Shown here in pieces: positions 46,421 to 55,855 of a stretch of 64,000 nucleotides of DNA (the stretch's first letter is position 1; each line of letters starts with the position of its first letter). The position numbers were made by a program, and so were the translations under genes. The notes below the pieces were generated by a model, which saw nothing but the letters and a program-made list of their open reading frames with translations, made no database searches and was not told the origin of the DNA. The stretch comes from Massilia violaceinigra (GTDB lineage: Bacteria; Pseudomonadota; Gammaproteobacteria; Burkholderiales; Burkholderiaceae_D): assembly GCF_002752675.1 (NCBI RefSeq), contig NZ_CP024608.1:1922001-1986000 (forward strand), written 5' to 3'.

Positions 46421-49400
46421 ATGCACACACCGGAAGCACCGACGCCCGCCGAGCACCTGCCCATCGCAGAGCGCTGGCGGCGGCTGCGTTCCGCCTATCG
46501 GGTGTGCAACCGCGCCACCCACCATGTGCTGGGCTTTACGATCAAGCTGGCGCTGCTGGTGTATTTCATCTTCACCATCGTGTTTCTGGTGCTGCGCTAC
46601 GTGATTTTGCCGAATATTGACTATTACAAGGGCAATATCGAGCGCATCGCCAGCCGCGCGCTGGGCAGCGAGGTGACCATCACCCGCATCTACGCCTCCT
46701 GGCGCGGCCTGCGCCCGAACCTGTTCCTGGGCGACGTGATCGTACGCGATCCCGGCGGGCGCCAGGTGCTGAGCCTGCCGAGCGTGTCGGCCACCCTGTC
46801 GTGGTGGAGCGTGCCGACCCTGGAACCGCGCTTTTACTCCCTGGAAATCATTCGTCCCGACCTCGACATCCGGCGCGACGCCGCCGGCCAGCTGTTCGTG
46901 GCCGGCATGCTGATCAAGCGCCATGCCGATGGCGACGGCAGTGGCGCCGACTGGGCTTTCAAGCAGCGCCAGATCGTGATCCGCGAAGGCCGGGTGCAGT
47001 GGACCGACCAGTTGCGCGGCGCCCCGCTGCTGGCGCTGGAGAACGTCGACATGGTGCTGAAGAACCGCTGGCAGCACCACCGCTTCGGCTTGCGCGCCAC
47101 GCCCCCGGCCAGTCTGGCCGGGCCGCTCGACGTGCGCGCCGACTTTGTTCATCCGCGCTTCGCCAAGCGCATGGCCGACGTGCGCCAGTGGAAGGGCGAG
47201 CTGTACGCCGACCTGCCCGATACCGACCTGTCCGCCTGGACGCCGTACCTCGATTATCCGGTCAAGGTGAGCCAGGGCCAGGGATCGGTGCGCGCCTGGC
47301 TGAGCCTGGACCGGGCCAAGCTGGCCGGCTTCACCGCCGACGTCGTGCTGGCCGGGGTGTCGGCGCGCCTCGGACGCGACTTGCCGGCGCTGGAACTGGC
47401 GCGCGTGCGCGGCCGCCTGTCGGCGCGCGAAACCTTCGCCAGCGGCAGCAACCGCGGCGCCCCGGCCTTCGGCGCGCACGGCCACGAAGTGAGCCTCACC
47501 GATTTTTCCCTGCTCACCGCCGACGGCCTGAGCCTGGCGCCGACCACCTTGTCCGAGTCCTACGTGCCGGCGCGCGGCAGGACGCCCGAGCAGGTGACGG
47601 TGAGCGCGCGCCAGCTCGACCTGGAAACGCTGGCCAAGCTGGCCGCCCAGCTGCCGCTCACGCCGGGGCAGCGCCAGATGCTGACCGAGGCCGGCCTGCG
47701 CGGGCGGGTGAGCGACTTTTCGGCGCAGTGGCAGGGCAGGTTCCCGGACATTGCCAGCTACCGCGTGCGCGGCAAGCTCGACGGCCTAAGCATGCGCGCC
47801 CAGCCGGCGCGGCTGGCCGTGGCCAAGAGCGCGAACACGCCGGCGCGCGCGGCCGTGCCGCCGATTCCCGGCATCGAAAACCTGTCCGGCATGCTCGACG
47901 CGAGCGAGCAGGGCGGCGCGATCAGCCTCGATTCGCAGCAACTGGTGCTGCAATTGCCGGCCTGGTTCGCCGACCCGGCCATGCCGTTCGACCAGTTCGC
48001 CGCGCGCGCGCGCTGGCGCTTTGCGACCGGCAATAAATTGATGGTGGACCTGGACAGCCTGAACTTTGTCCAGGGCGCGCTGAGCGGTTCGCTGTCCGGC
48101 ACGCACCAGATGACCCTCGGGTCGCAGCCGGGCAAGCCGGCCGCGATCGTCGACGTCAGCGGCACGCTCAGCGGGTTTGCCCTGAACACCATCGGGCGCT
48201 ACCTGCCCCTGGCCACCCCGGAACACCTGCGTGGCTGGCTGACCGGCGCGCTGGAAGACGGCGTGGCCCAGGACGCCACCTTCCGCCTGCGCGGCGATCT
48301 GGCCCATTTCCCCTTCCGTAGCAATACGCCGGGCGAGCGCAAGGGCGAGTTCCGGGTCGGCGGACGCCTGGAAAACGCGCGCCTGAACTACGCGCCCGGC
48401 CATTTCGCCCCCGACGGCGTGGCACCGGTATGGCCCCAGGCCGAGCAGATCAACGGCACGTTTCTGTTCGAGCGCGCGCGCATGGAAATCAAGGGCGACA
48501 CGGGGCGCACCCGCGGCGTGGCATTGAGCGCCGTCACGGCTGTGATCGCCGACCTGGCCGATCCGGACAAGGTGCTGGAAATCGACGGCAACGCGGCCGC
48601 GCCCATGCAGGATTTCCTCGGCTATGTGGAAGCGAGCCCGGTGCTGAACTGGATCGGGCGCTTTACCGAACATACGCGCGCGACCGGCAACGCCAAGCTG
48701 GCGCTCAAGCTGCAGTTGCCGCTGAACCATCTGATCGAATCGAAGGTGCAGGGCACCTTGCAACTGATGGGCAACGACGTGGTGCTGTTCGACCCCTTGC
48801 CGCCGCTGCAGGCGGCCATCGGCAAGCTCGAATTCAACGAACGCGGCATCAACCTGAACGGCGTCGGCGCCAGCTTCCTGGGCGGGCCGCTGGCCCTGAC
48901 CGGCGGGAGCGGCCGCGACAATGCCATCGTGATCAAGCTCAGCGGCGTGGCCACGGCCGACGGCATCCGCAAGACCTATCCCGCGCCCGCCCTGCGCCAT
49001 GTGCTGGGGCTGGTCTCGGGCGGCACCCGCTACACCGGCTCGGTGGTGGTCAAGGATCACCAGGCGCTGGTGACGGTCGACTCGACCCTGGCGGGCCTGG
49101 GCGTTGACTTGCCGGCGCCTCTGAACAAGGCGGCGGCCGACACCCTGCCTCTGCACTTCACCCTGGGCGGCCTGCCAAGCGCCGACCCTGGCGTGGCGCG
49201 CGATGAGATCCGGCTGGCGCTGGGCGCCAACATGGGCGCGCGCTACCAGAGGATCAAGCACGGCAAGGGTCCATGGCGGGTCGAGAGCGGCGGCATCGGC
49301 GTGAACGTGCCGGCCCCGGCCCCGGACAGCGGCGTGATGGTCAATGTCGACATGAAGTCGCTCAACGTCGATCAGTGGATCGCGATCGCCGCCTCGGTGG

Positions 49401-50641
49401 CGCATGCCGCGCCCGAGCCCGCGGCCGGCATCCCTGCGGCCGCCGGAGCGGCGGCCGGCGTACCGGTCGATGGCGGCATGGACCTGGCGCAGTACGTGGT
49501 GGCCGATGTGCTGGCCGCGCGCGCGGGCGAACTGATCATCAGCGAGCGCAAGCTCGACAACGTGGTGGTGGGCGCCTCGCACGTGAAGGATACCTGGCAG
49601 GCGAATATCGATGCGCGCCAGGTGGCCGGCCACATCACCTGGGTCGAGGGCGCCGGCGGCCAGGGCTTGGGCAAGGTCACGGCGCGCCTGGCCTCGCTGA
49701 TCATTCCCGAGTCGGCCGCGGCCGGCGTGAAGGACTTGCTCGAAGGCGGCAAGAGCGCCGCGGCCACCATCCCGGCGCTCGATATCGTGGCCGAGCACTT
49801 CGAACTGTTCAACAAGAAACTGGGCCGGCTGGAACTAGTCGCCAGCAATGCCCAGGTTGCGAGCGGGCGCGAGTGGCAGATCAACAGCCTGCTGCTGGCC
49901 AATCCGGACGGCGTGCTGCGCAGTACCGGCAAATGGGTGACGCGGGAAGGGCAGAGCAATACCAGCCTGAATTTCTCCATGGAGATCGAGGATGCGGGCA
50001 AGCTGCTCGACCGTTTCGGTTTCCCGGAAACGCTGCGCCGCGGCAAGGGCAAGATGTCGGGCGACATCGCCTGGAACGGCTTGCCGTATTCGCTCGATAT
50101 CCCCAGCCTGTCGGGCAAGATCGACATGCGCGTGGCGTCCGGCCAGTTCCTCAAGCAAGACCCGGGCGCGGCCAAGCTGCTGGGCGTGCTGAGCCTGCAA
50201 ATGCTGCCGCGCCTGCTCAAACTCGATTTCCACGATGTGTTTTCGGAAGGCCTGGCGTTCGACGGCATCAGCGCCAACGCCAGCATCACGCGCGGCGTGG
50301 TGCGCACCGACAACCTCAAGATGCATGGCGTGGCCGCCACCGTGCTCATGGCAGGCACGGCCGACATTGCAAACGAGTCGACCAACCTCCATGTGGTGGT
50401 GATCCCCGAATTTAACCTGGGCACCGGCCCGCTGGTGTACGCACTGGCGGTCAATCCGGTGGTCGGGCTGGGCAGCTTCCTCGCGCAACTGTTCCTGCGC
50501 GCCCCCGTGATGCGTGCGCTGACCTATGAAATGCAGATCACCGGCCCATGGAAGGCGCCGGTCATCACCAAGCTGGGTTCGCCCAAGGGGCCGCCACCGC
50601 TGGCCGTGCCGGCAAGCAACGTCAAGCCGGGGACCAACTGA
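46421..50641 (+). CDS. yhdP: YhdP-family AsmA-like envelope protein
   Basis: A 1406-residue giant protein with one N-terminal membrane helix (residues about 40-60) and a long periplasmic part rich in beta repeats. DUF3971 features follow the helix, and the AsmA-like C-terminal region includes GRLELVASN and MLPRLLKLDFHDVFSEGLAFDGI. In E. coli, YhdP, TamB and YdbH form bridges carrying phospholipids to the outer membrane. I chose the ATG at 46421; a TTG codon lies just before it. It is followed by the nitrilase and tldD genes in the same direction, a common arrangement. Confidence 0.93.
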   Translation: MHTPEAPTPAEHLPIAERWRRLRSAYRVCNRATHHVLGFTIKLALLVYFIFTIVFLVLRYVILPNIDYYKGNIERIASRALGSEVTITRIYASWRGLRPNLFLGDVIVRDPGGRQVLSLPSVSATLSWWSVPTLEPRFYSLEIIRPDLDIRRDAAGQLFVAGMLIKRHADGDGSGADWAFKQRQIVIREGRVQWTDQLRGAPLLALENVDMVLKNRWQHHRFGLRATPPASLAGPLDVRADFVHPRFAKRMADVRQWKGELYADLPDTDLSAWTPYLDYPVKVSQGQGSVRAWLSLDRAKLAGFTADVVLAGVSARLGRDLPALELARVRGRLSARETFASGSNRGAPAFGAHGHEVSLTDFSLLTADGLSLAPTTLSESYVPARGRTPEQVTVSARQLDLETLAKLAAQLPLTPGQRQMLTEAGLRGRVSDFSAQWQGRFPDIASYRVRGKLDGLSMRAQPARLAVAKSANTPARAAVPPIPGIENLSGMLDASEQGGAISLDSQQLVLQLPAWFADPAMPFDQFAARARWRFATGNKLMVDLDSLNFVQGALSGSLSGTHQMTLGSQPGKPAAIVDVSGTLSGFALNTIGRYLPLATPEHLRGWLTGALEDGVAQDATFRLRGDLAHFPFRSNTPGERKGEFRVGGRLENARLNYAPGHFAPDGVAPVWPQAEQINGTFLFERARMEIKGDTGRTRGVALSAVTAVIADLADPDKVLEIDGNAAAPMQDFLGYVEASPVLNWIGRFTEHTRATGNAKLALKLQLPLNHLIESKVQGTLQLMGNDVVLFDPLPPLQAAIGKLEFNERGINLNGVGASFLGGPLALTGGSGRDNAIVIKLSGVATADGIRKTYPAPALRHVLGLVSGGTRYTGSVVVKDHQALVTVDSTLAGLGVDLPAPLNKAAADTLPLHFTLGGLPSADPGVARDEIRLALGANMGARYQRIKHGKGPWRVESGGIGVNVPAPAPDSGVMVNVDMKSLNVDQWIAIAASVAHAAPEPAAGIPAAAGAAAGVPVDGGMDLAQYVVADVLAARAGELIISERKLDNVVVGASHVKDTWQANIDARQVAGHITWVEGAGGQGLGKVTARLASLIIPESAAAGVKDLLEGGKSAAATIPALDIVAEHFELFNKKLGRLELVASNAQVASGREWQINSLLLANPDGVLRSTGKWVTREGQSNTSLNFSMEIEDAGKLLDRFGFPETLRRGKGKMSGDIAWNGLPYSLDIPSLSGKIDMRVASGQFLKQDPGAAKLLGVLSLQMLPRLLKLDFHDVFSEGLAFDGISANASITRGVVRTDNLKMHGVAATVLMAGTADIANESTNLHVVVIPEFNLGTGPLVYALAVNPVVGLGSFLAQLFLRAPVMRALTYEMQITGPWKAPVITKLGSPKGPPPLAVPASNVKPGTN

Positions 50642-50677
50642 AGCGAACGACCGCAACGACTGACTGGAGAGAATGAT

Positions 50678-51475
50678 ATGAGCACCGTGGCCGCAGTACA
50701 AATGATCAGCACCCCTGATGTCGCCGAGAACATCGCCACCGCCCGCCGGCTGGTGCGCGATGCGGCTGCGCGCGGCGCCACCCTGGTGACCTTGCCGGAA
50801 TACTGGCCCATCATGGGCATGAGCGACACCGACAAGGTGGCCCATGCCGAGGCGCCCGGGCAGGGCCCGATCCAGGAGTGCATGGCGCAGGCCGCGCGCG
50901 AGCACGGCATCTGGCTGATCGGCGGCACCTTGCCGCTGGTGTCCCCCGACGCCGGGCGCGTAATGAACACCACCCTGGTGTACGACCCGCAGGGCCGCCC
51001 TGTGCACCGCTACGACAAGATCCACCTGTTCGGCTTTACCCGCGGCGCCGAAAGCTACGACGAGGCGCGCACCATCGTGCCGGGCGAGGCCGTGGTGACG
51101 TTCGAGGCGCCGTTCGGGCGGGTTGGCTTGTCGGTCTGCTACGACCTGCGTTTTCCCGAGCTGTACCGGGCCATGGGCGAGTGCGCGCTGATGGTCGTCA
51201 CCGCCGCCTTTACCCACACCACGGGTCTTGCGCACTGGGAAGTGCTGCTGCGCGCGCGCGCCATCGAAAACCAGTGCTATGTGCTCGCTTCGGCCCAGGG
51301 CGGCACCCACCAGAACGGACGCCGCACCTTCGGCCACAGCATGCTGATCGACCCCTGGGGCGAGGTCAAGGCCGTGCTGGAAGAGGGCGAGGGCATCGTC
51401 AGCGGCGCGCTCGACCCTGCCTTCCTGGCGGAGGTGCGCGAAAGCTTGCCTGCGCTCAAGCACCGCAAACTGTGA
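50678..51475 (+). CDS. Carbon-nitrogen hydrolase, Nit/deaminated glutathione amidase type
   Basis: A 265-residue nitrilase-superfamily amidase. The Glu-Lys-Cys triad is visible: E41 in TLPEYWP, K114 in YDKIHLFGF, and C154 in SVCYDLRFPELYR. The short C-terminal part (GGTHQNGRRTFGHSMLIDPWG) matches Nit1-type enzymes that repair deaminated glutathione. The exact substrate is inferred. GGAGAGAATGAT precedes the ATG. It lies between yhdP and tldD and is probably co-transcribed with them. Confidence 0.9.
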   Translation: MSTVAAVQMISTPDVAENIATARRLVRDAAARGATLVTLPEYWPIMGMSDTDKVAHAEAPGQGPIQECMAQAAREHGIWLIGGTLPLVSPDAGRVMNTTLVYDPQGRPVHRYDKIHLFGFTRGAESYDEARTIVPGEAVVTFEAPFGRVGLSVCYDLRFPELYRAMGECALMVVTAAFTHTTGLAHWEVLLRARAIENQCYVLASAQGGTHQNGRRTFGHSMLIDPWGEVKAVLEEGEGIVSGALDPAFLAEVRESLPALKHRKL

Positions 51476-51533
51476 GCTACCGCAATAAGCCGACTATGGC
51501 ACAATGGCTGATCCACATTGAAAGACCCGCAAA

Positions 51534-52994
51534 ATGACCCCGTTCGAACCGAATCTCTCCTCCCTGGCTGTCGCGCGCGATGTGCTGCTGACGCCATTTG
51601 GCCTCGATGAAGGCAAGCTCCTCTCCACCCTGGGTACGATGTTCACCCACAAGGTCGATTACGCCGATCTGTATTTCCAGTTCACCAAGAGTGAAGGCTG
51701 GAGCCTGGAAGAGGGCATCGTCAAGACCGGCAGTTTCTCGATCGACCAGGGCGTCGGCGTGCGCGCCGTGTCGGGCGACAAGACCGCTTTCTCTTACTCC
51801 GATGAAATCTCGGAACGTGCCCTGCTCGACGCGGCCGCGGCCACGCGCACCATTGCGCGCGCCGGCGCCGGCAAGATCAAGGTGGCGTCCTCGATGACGC
51901 CGGTGGGCGGACGCTCGCTGTACCTGCCCAACGATCCGCTGGCCTCGCTCGACGCGACGGCCAAGGTCAAGCTGCTTGAGCGCGTGGAAAAAATGGCGCG
52001 CGCGAAAGATCCGCGCGTGGTGCAGGTGATGGCGGGCCTGGCCGGCGAATACGATGTGGTGCTGGTGGTGCGCAGCGATGGCGTGCTGGCGGCCGATATC
52101 CGGCCGCTGGTGCGGGTCTCGGTGACGGTCATTGTCGAGCAGAACGGGCGCCGTGAAATGGGCTCGTCCGGCGGTGGCGGGCGCTACAACTACGGCTATT
52201 TCGACGACGTGGTGCTGGAGCGCTACGCGGAGGAGGCGGTCAAGGCGGCCGTGGTCAATCTCGATGCGCGTCCGGCCCCGGCCGGGCCGATGACCATCGT
52301 GCTCGGACCGGGCTGGCCCGGCGTGCTGCTGCACGAAGCGATCGGACACGGGCTCGAAGGCGACTTCAACCGCAAGGGTTCGTCGGCGTTTTCGGGCCGT
52401 ATCGGCGAGCGCGTTGCCGCCAAGGGCGTGACCGTGGTTGACGACGGCACCCTGGCCGACCGCCGCGGTTCGCTCAACATGGATGACGAAGGCAATCCAA
52501 CCCAGTGCACGACGCTGATCGAAGATGGCATCCTGAAGGGCTACATCCAGGACACGATGAATGCGCGCCTGATGAAGATGCCGGTGACGGGCAATGCGCG
52601 GCGCGAATCGTTCGCGCACCTGCCGATGCCGCGCATGACCAACACCTATATGCTGGGCGGCGACAAGGACCCGGAAGAAATCCTGGCTTCGGTCAAGAAC
52701 GGCTTGTACGCGGTCAATTTCGGCGGCGGCCAGGTCGATATCACCAACGGCAAGTTCGTGTTCTCGGCCAGCGAAGCGTACATGATCGAAAACGGCAAGG
52801 TCACCTATCCGGTCAAGGGTGCCACCCTGATCGGTAACGGTCCGGACGTGCTCAACCGCGTATCGATGATCGGCAACGACATGCGCCTCGATTCCGGTGT
52901 AGGCGTGTGCGGCAAGGAAGGCCAGAGCGTGCCGGTCGGCGTGGGCCAGCCGACCTTGCGCATCGAAGAGGTGACGGTGGGCGGCACGGCGTAA
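51534..52994 (+). CDS. tldD: Metalloprotease TldD
   Basis: A 486-residue TldD. The zinc motif [11 protein letters not shown] has H267, E268 and H272, and the family sequence [13 protein letters not shown] follows. TldD works with TldE/PmbA as a heterodimeric protease that degrades unfolded peptides and matures some microcins and lasso-like products in E. coli. TldE is not in this window. It ends the yhdP-nit-tldD run. A microcin-type precursor lies 30 kb away, but it has a double-glycine leader, so a link to TldD is not indicated. Confidence 0.95.
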   Translation: MTPFEPNLSSLAVARDVLLTPFGLDEGKLLSTLGTMFTHKVDYADLYFQFTKSEGWSLEEGIVKTGSFSIDQGVGVRAVSGDKTAFSYSDEISERALLDAAAATRTIARAGAGKIKVASSMTPVGGRSLYLPNDPLASLDATAKVKLLERVEKMARAKDPRVVQVMAGLAGEYDVVLVVRSDGVLAADIRPLVRVSVTVIVEQNGRREMGSSGGGGRYNYGYFDDVVLERYAEEAVKAAVVNLDARPAPAGPMTIVLGPGWPGVLLHEAIGHGLEGDFNRKGSSAFSGRIGERVAAKGVTVVDDGTLADRRGSLNMDDEGNPTQCTTLIEDGILKGYIQDTMNARLMKMPVTGNARRESFAHLPMPRMTNTYMLGGDKDPEEILASVKNGLYAVNFGGGQVDITNGKFVFSASEAYMIENGKVTYPVKGATLIGNGPDVLNRVSMIGNDMRLDSGVGVCGKEGQSVPVGVGQPTLRIEEVTVGGTA

Positions 52995-53055
52995 GTTTTC
53001 CAGGGCCGGCGACTTTTCAGCAGCGTCAGGCAGCGTCATTGCCGGCGCTGTTACG

Positions 53056-53084
53056 CAAAGGGTGCACTTGCGGTGCGCCCTTTG
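53056..53084. terminator. Hairpin between convergent tldD and TonB receptor 4
   Basis: CAAAGGGTGCAC and GTGCGCCCTTTG pair with one mismatch around a short loop. T residues follow on the plus strand only partly; it may act in both directions. Confidence 0.6.
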
Positions 53085-53130
53085 TGCTTTCTGGCCGGCG
53101 TTTCCGCTGGCGGCACCCGGAACTTCGTAC

Positions 53131-55803
53131 TCAGAACTTGTACGTGGCCCTCACGTAAAACGTCCGTCCGAGCGGGTCCGTGTAGCGCGGATCGTAGCCC
53201 TGCTGGAAGGTCGTACTCTGGACCGTGAAGGGCGGGTCGTCGTCGAGCAGGTTCTTGACGCCGGCGGTCACGCTGACCTTCTGGTTGGCCGTGTAGGTGC
53301 CCGCCAGGCTCCAGGTCGAGTAATGTCCCACTCGGCCGGGCACGACCCCGTGTTCATCGGGCTGGTCGTCGTAGCCGGACAGATAGCGGTTGGACAGGGT
53401 CATGTTCACGGGACCGCGGGTCCATCCCAGACTGGCGTTGTGACGCCAGCGGAATACCGGACTGGCATCGGCATAGCGCCCCACGTTGACGGTGAACGGT
53501 CCGTTGCGCTCGTTCTGATAGTCGTAGCGGTCCACCCAGGTGCCATCGACCCCCAGGGTAAAGTCGCCCCACTGGCCGCGCTGGAGACGCCACAGCAGTC
53601 CCAGGTCGACGCCGCGGGTCTTGACCTCGCCCAGGTTCTGGGTGATCGTCAGCACGTAGTCGAGCCGGGTGCGGGCGGCATTGTAGAAATACAGGTTCTG
53701 GTATTTCTGGTAGTTGCCGAAGATTGATTCCTCCGCCAGCGCGCTGATCTGGTCCTTGAGGCGGATATCCCAGTAGTCGAGCGACAAGGTCAGGTCGCGC
53801 GTCGGTTCGAGCACGATCCCGGCGCTGTAGGTGCGCGAGCGTTCCGGCTTGACGTCGGGGTTGCCGCCCTGGCGCTGGTTTTGTTGCTGGTCGCAGGCGA
53901 GATTGGGATTGGCGCCGGGAGCCGCCGTACCGCCCGGACACAGCACCGGATCGTCCCAGGGGCTGCTGGTGTTGGTGGTGGTCTGCGGCCCGTGCAGATC
54001 GTACAGGGTGGGCGCGCGGAAGCCCTTGTTGAACGAGCCGCGCAGCAGCACCTGCTTGCTCGGCTGCCAGCGCAGCGCCACCTTGGGGTTGAAGCTGTGG
54101 CCGAAGTCGGTGTAATCGTCGTAGCGCGCGGCCAGGTTGACTTCGAGGTCCTTGATGACCGGGATGTTGAACTCGGTGAACACGGCGCCGATGTTGCGGC
54201 TGCCGCTCTGGTCCTGGGCGTCGGCGTAGCCGGAACTGGACGCCTGGCTGGCCAGCGCGCGGTTGACGCGGTAGTCGGCTTCGTCGCGCCGGAATTCGCC
54301 GCCCAGCGCGAAGCCGAGCGGGCCGGCGGGCAGGTTCATCAGCTCGCGGCTGGCCTTGAAGTCGATGGCGCCGCTCTTGATCTTGGCGCGCAAGTATTCG
54401 CCCAGGAGCAGCGACTGGCGCAGGTAGTCGTTGCCGGCCGGGGTCTGCTCGCCGAACGGGTTGAGCAAGCCGTTACCCACGCCCTCGATCATGCGCGCAT
54501 CGATCACGTAGCCGTTGGTAAACGCGCTGCGCGCCCGCCCCACCGCGTACGACAGGCCGGCGCTGTAATCCCAGCCGCCGACCGTGCCTTCCATGCTGGC
54601 CAGCAGCCGGTCCGACAGGCTCACGTCGAGGCCTTCGCGCTTGCCGGTCACCAGGGGCCGCCAGCTGACGTCGAGCGGCTCGCCGGTCAGGCCGGCCACG
54701 GCCGGGGTGATGCCGGCGCCCGGATAGAAGGGGCTGGTATTGCTCATGGTCAGGCCGATGCCGGCCAGCGGCGGCGGCGCCACGCGCGCTTCGTTGGTGC
54801 TGCGGCTGCGCAGGTATTCCAGGGTGGCGGTATGGTCGGCCCCGAGCTTTTTGCTGAAGCGGCCGAGGAAGGTTTCCTGCTTGGTCAGCGGAATCAGGTC
54901 GACGAACTGGGTGTAGTCGAAGCGGCAAGTCGGCGCGCCGCTGCGGTTGGGGATCGAGTAGGGCGGGCGGCAACCGCTGGCAAAGCTGGGATTGCCCGAG
55001 ATGTCGTTCTCCGAATAGAAATTGGCGGGGAAGGTGGTGCCGCTGGTCTGGTCCATGCCGCGCTCGGGGCGCACGCCGGTGCGCGCGAAGTCGCGGTCGG
55101 TGGCCGTCAGCGCGGACTGGCGGTGAAAGTCGACAATGCCGAGCACGTTGTAACCGTCGGTGGCCAGGTCGCCCCAGCCGCCGATGACGTTGACGCGCTG
55201 CTCGTCGCCGCCGCCCGAGCCGGCCGGCTCGTACGCTTCCACGCTCACTTCCAGGCCGCGGTAGGAGCGCTTGGTGACGAAGTTGATCACGCCGCCGATG
55301 GCGTCGCTGCCGTAGATGGCCGAGGCGCCATCGCGCAGCACCTCGACCCGGTCGAGCGCGGCGACGGGAATGATGTTCAGGTCGACCGTGTCGGCAAAGA
55401 AGGGGTGGTTGGCCAGGCGCCGGCCGTTGAGCAGTACCAGGGTCTTGTCCCCGCCCAGGCCGCGCAGATTGGCTGTGGCGCGCCCGCCGGTGCCGGAGCC
55501 GACCGACTGGCTGGCGCCGGTCGAGGTCTGGTTCATCGGGATCGTGGCCAGCACTTCCTGCGCGGTGGAAAGGCCCTGCTTGGCGAAGTCTTCGGCGCGC
55601 AGCGAGGTGATCGGCAACGCGGTTTGCGCCTCGAGGCGCCGCCTGATCGAGGTGCCGACGATTTCGACTTTTTGCATCGTCTGGGAAGTGTCGGCGGGCG
55701 TCTGGGCCTGGGCCTGTGCGGGCAGGGCCAGCACGCCGGCGCCGAGCAGGGCGCCGCCGGCGCACAGGCCGCGGATGGCGGCGGATAAGGCTTTTTCAAT
55801 CAT
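53131..55803 (-). CDS. TonB-dependent outer-membrane receptor 4
   Basis: 890 residues with a signal peptide ending PAQAQAQ. The plug has VEIVGTSIRRRLEAQ, LLNGRRLANHP and DRVEVLRDGASAIYGSDAIGGVINFV; the barrel ends VRATYKF. GGAG lies before the ATG at 55803. It follows receptor 5 by 52 bases on the same strand, so the two are probably one transcript. The plug consensus differs from receptors 1, 3 and 6 (GTSIRR instead of GSxIKR). The ligand is unknown. Confidence 0.92.
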   Translation of the reverse strand: MIEKALSAAIRGLCAGGALLGAGVLALPAQAQAQTPADTSQTMQKVEIVGTSIRRRLEAQTALPITSLRAEDFAKQGLSTAQEVLATIPMNQTSTGASQSVGSGTGGRATANLRGLGGDKTLVLLNGRRLANHPFFADTVDLNIIPVAALDRVEVLRDGASAIYGSDAIGGVINFVTKRSYRGLEVSVEAYEPAGSGGGDEQRVNVIGGWGDLATDGYNVLGIVDFHRQSALTATDRDFARTGVRPERGMDQTSGTTFPANFYSENDISGNPSFASGCRPPYSIPNRSGAPTCRFDYTQFVDLIPLTKQETFLGRFSKKLGADHTATLEYLRSRSTNEARVAPPPLAGIGLTMSNTSPFYPGAGITPAVAGLTGEPLDVSWRPLVTGKREGLDVSLSDRLLASMEGTVGGWDYSAGLSYAVGRARSAFTNGYVIDARMIEGVGNGLLNPFGEQTPAGNDYLRQSLLLGEYLRAKIKSGAIDFKASRELMNLPAGPLGFALGGEFRRDEADYRVNRALASQASSSGYADAQDQSGSRNIGAVFTEFNIPVIKDLEVNLAARYDDYTDFGHSFNPKVALRWQPSKQVLLRGSFNKGFRAPTLYDLHGPQTTTNTSSPWDDPVLCPGGTAAPGANPNLACDQQQNQRQGGNPDVKPERSRTYSAGIVLEPTRDLTLSLDYWDIRLKDQISALAEESIFGNYQKYQNLYFYNAARTRLDYVLTITQNLGEVKTRGVDLGLLWRLQRGQWGDFTLGVDGTWVDRYDYQNERNGPFTVNVGRYADASPVFRWRHNASLGWTRGPVNMTLSNRYLSGYDDQPDEHGVVPGRVGHYSTWSLAGTYTANQKVSVTAGVKNLLDDDPPFTVQSTTFQQGYDPRYTDPLGRTFYVRATYKF

Positions 55804-55855
55804 GGATTGCTCCGGTGGTTAAACGGTTGGTGAAAGAGTGCTGCTGAAAGGTGCG

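Noticed and set aside
51534..52994. TldD as a possible microcin-maturation partner of the peptide at 21480
   Set aside because: The precursor has a double-glycine leader processed by its own C39 exporter; nothing in the sequence links it to TldD/TldE, and tldD sits in its usual yhdP context.
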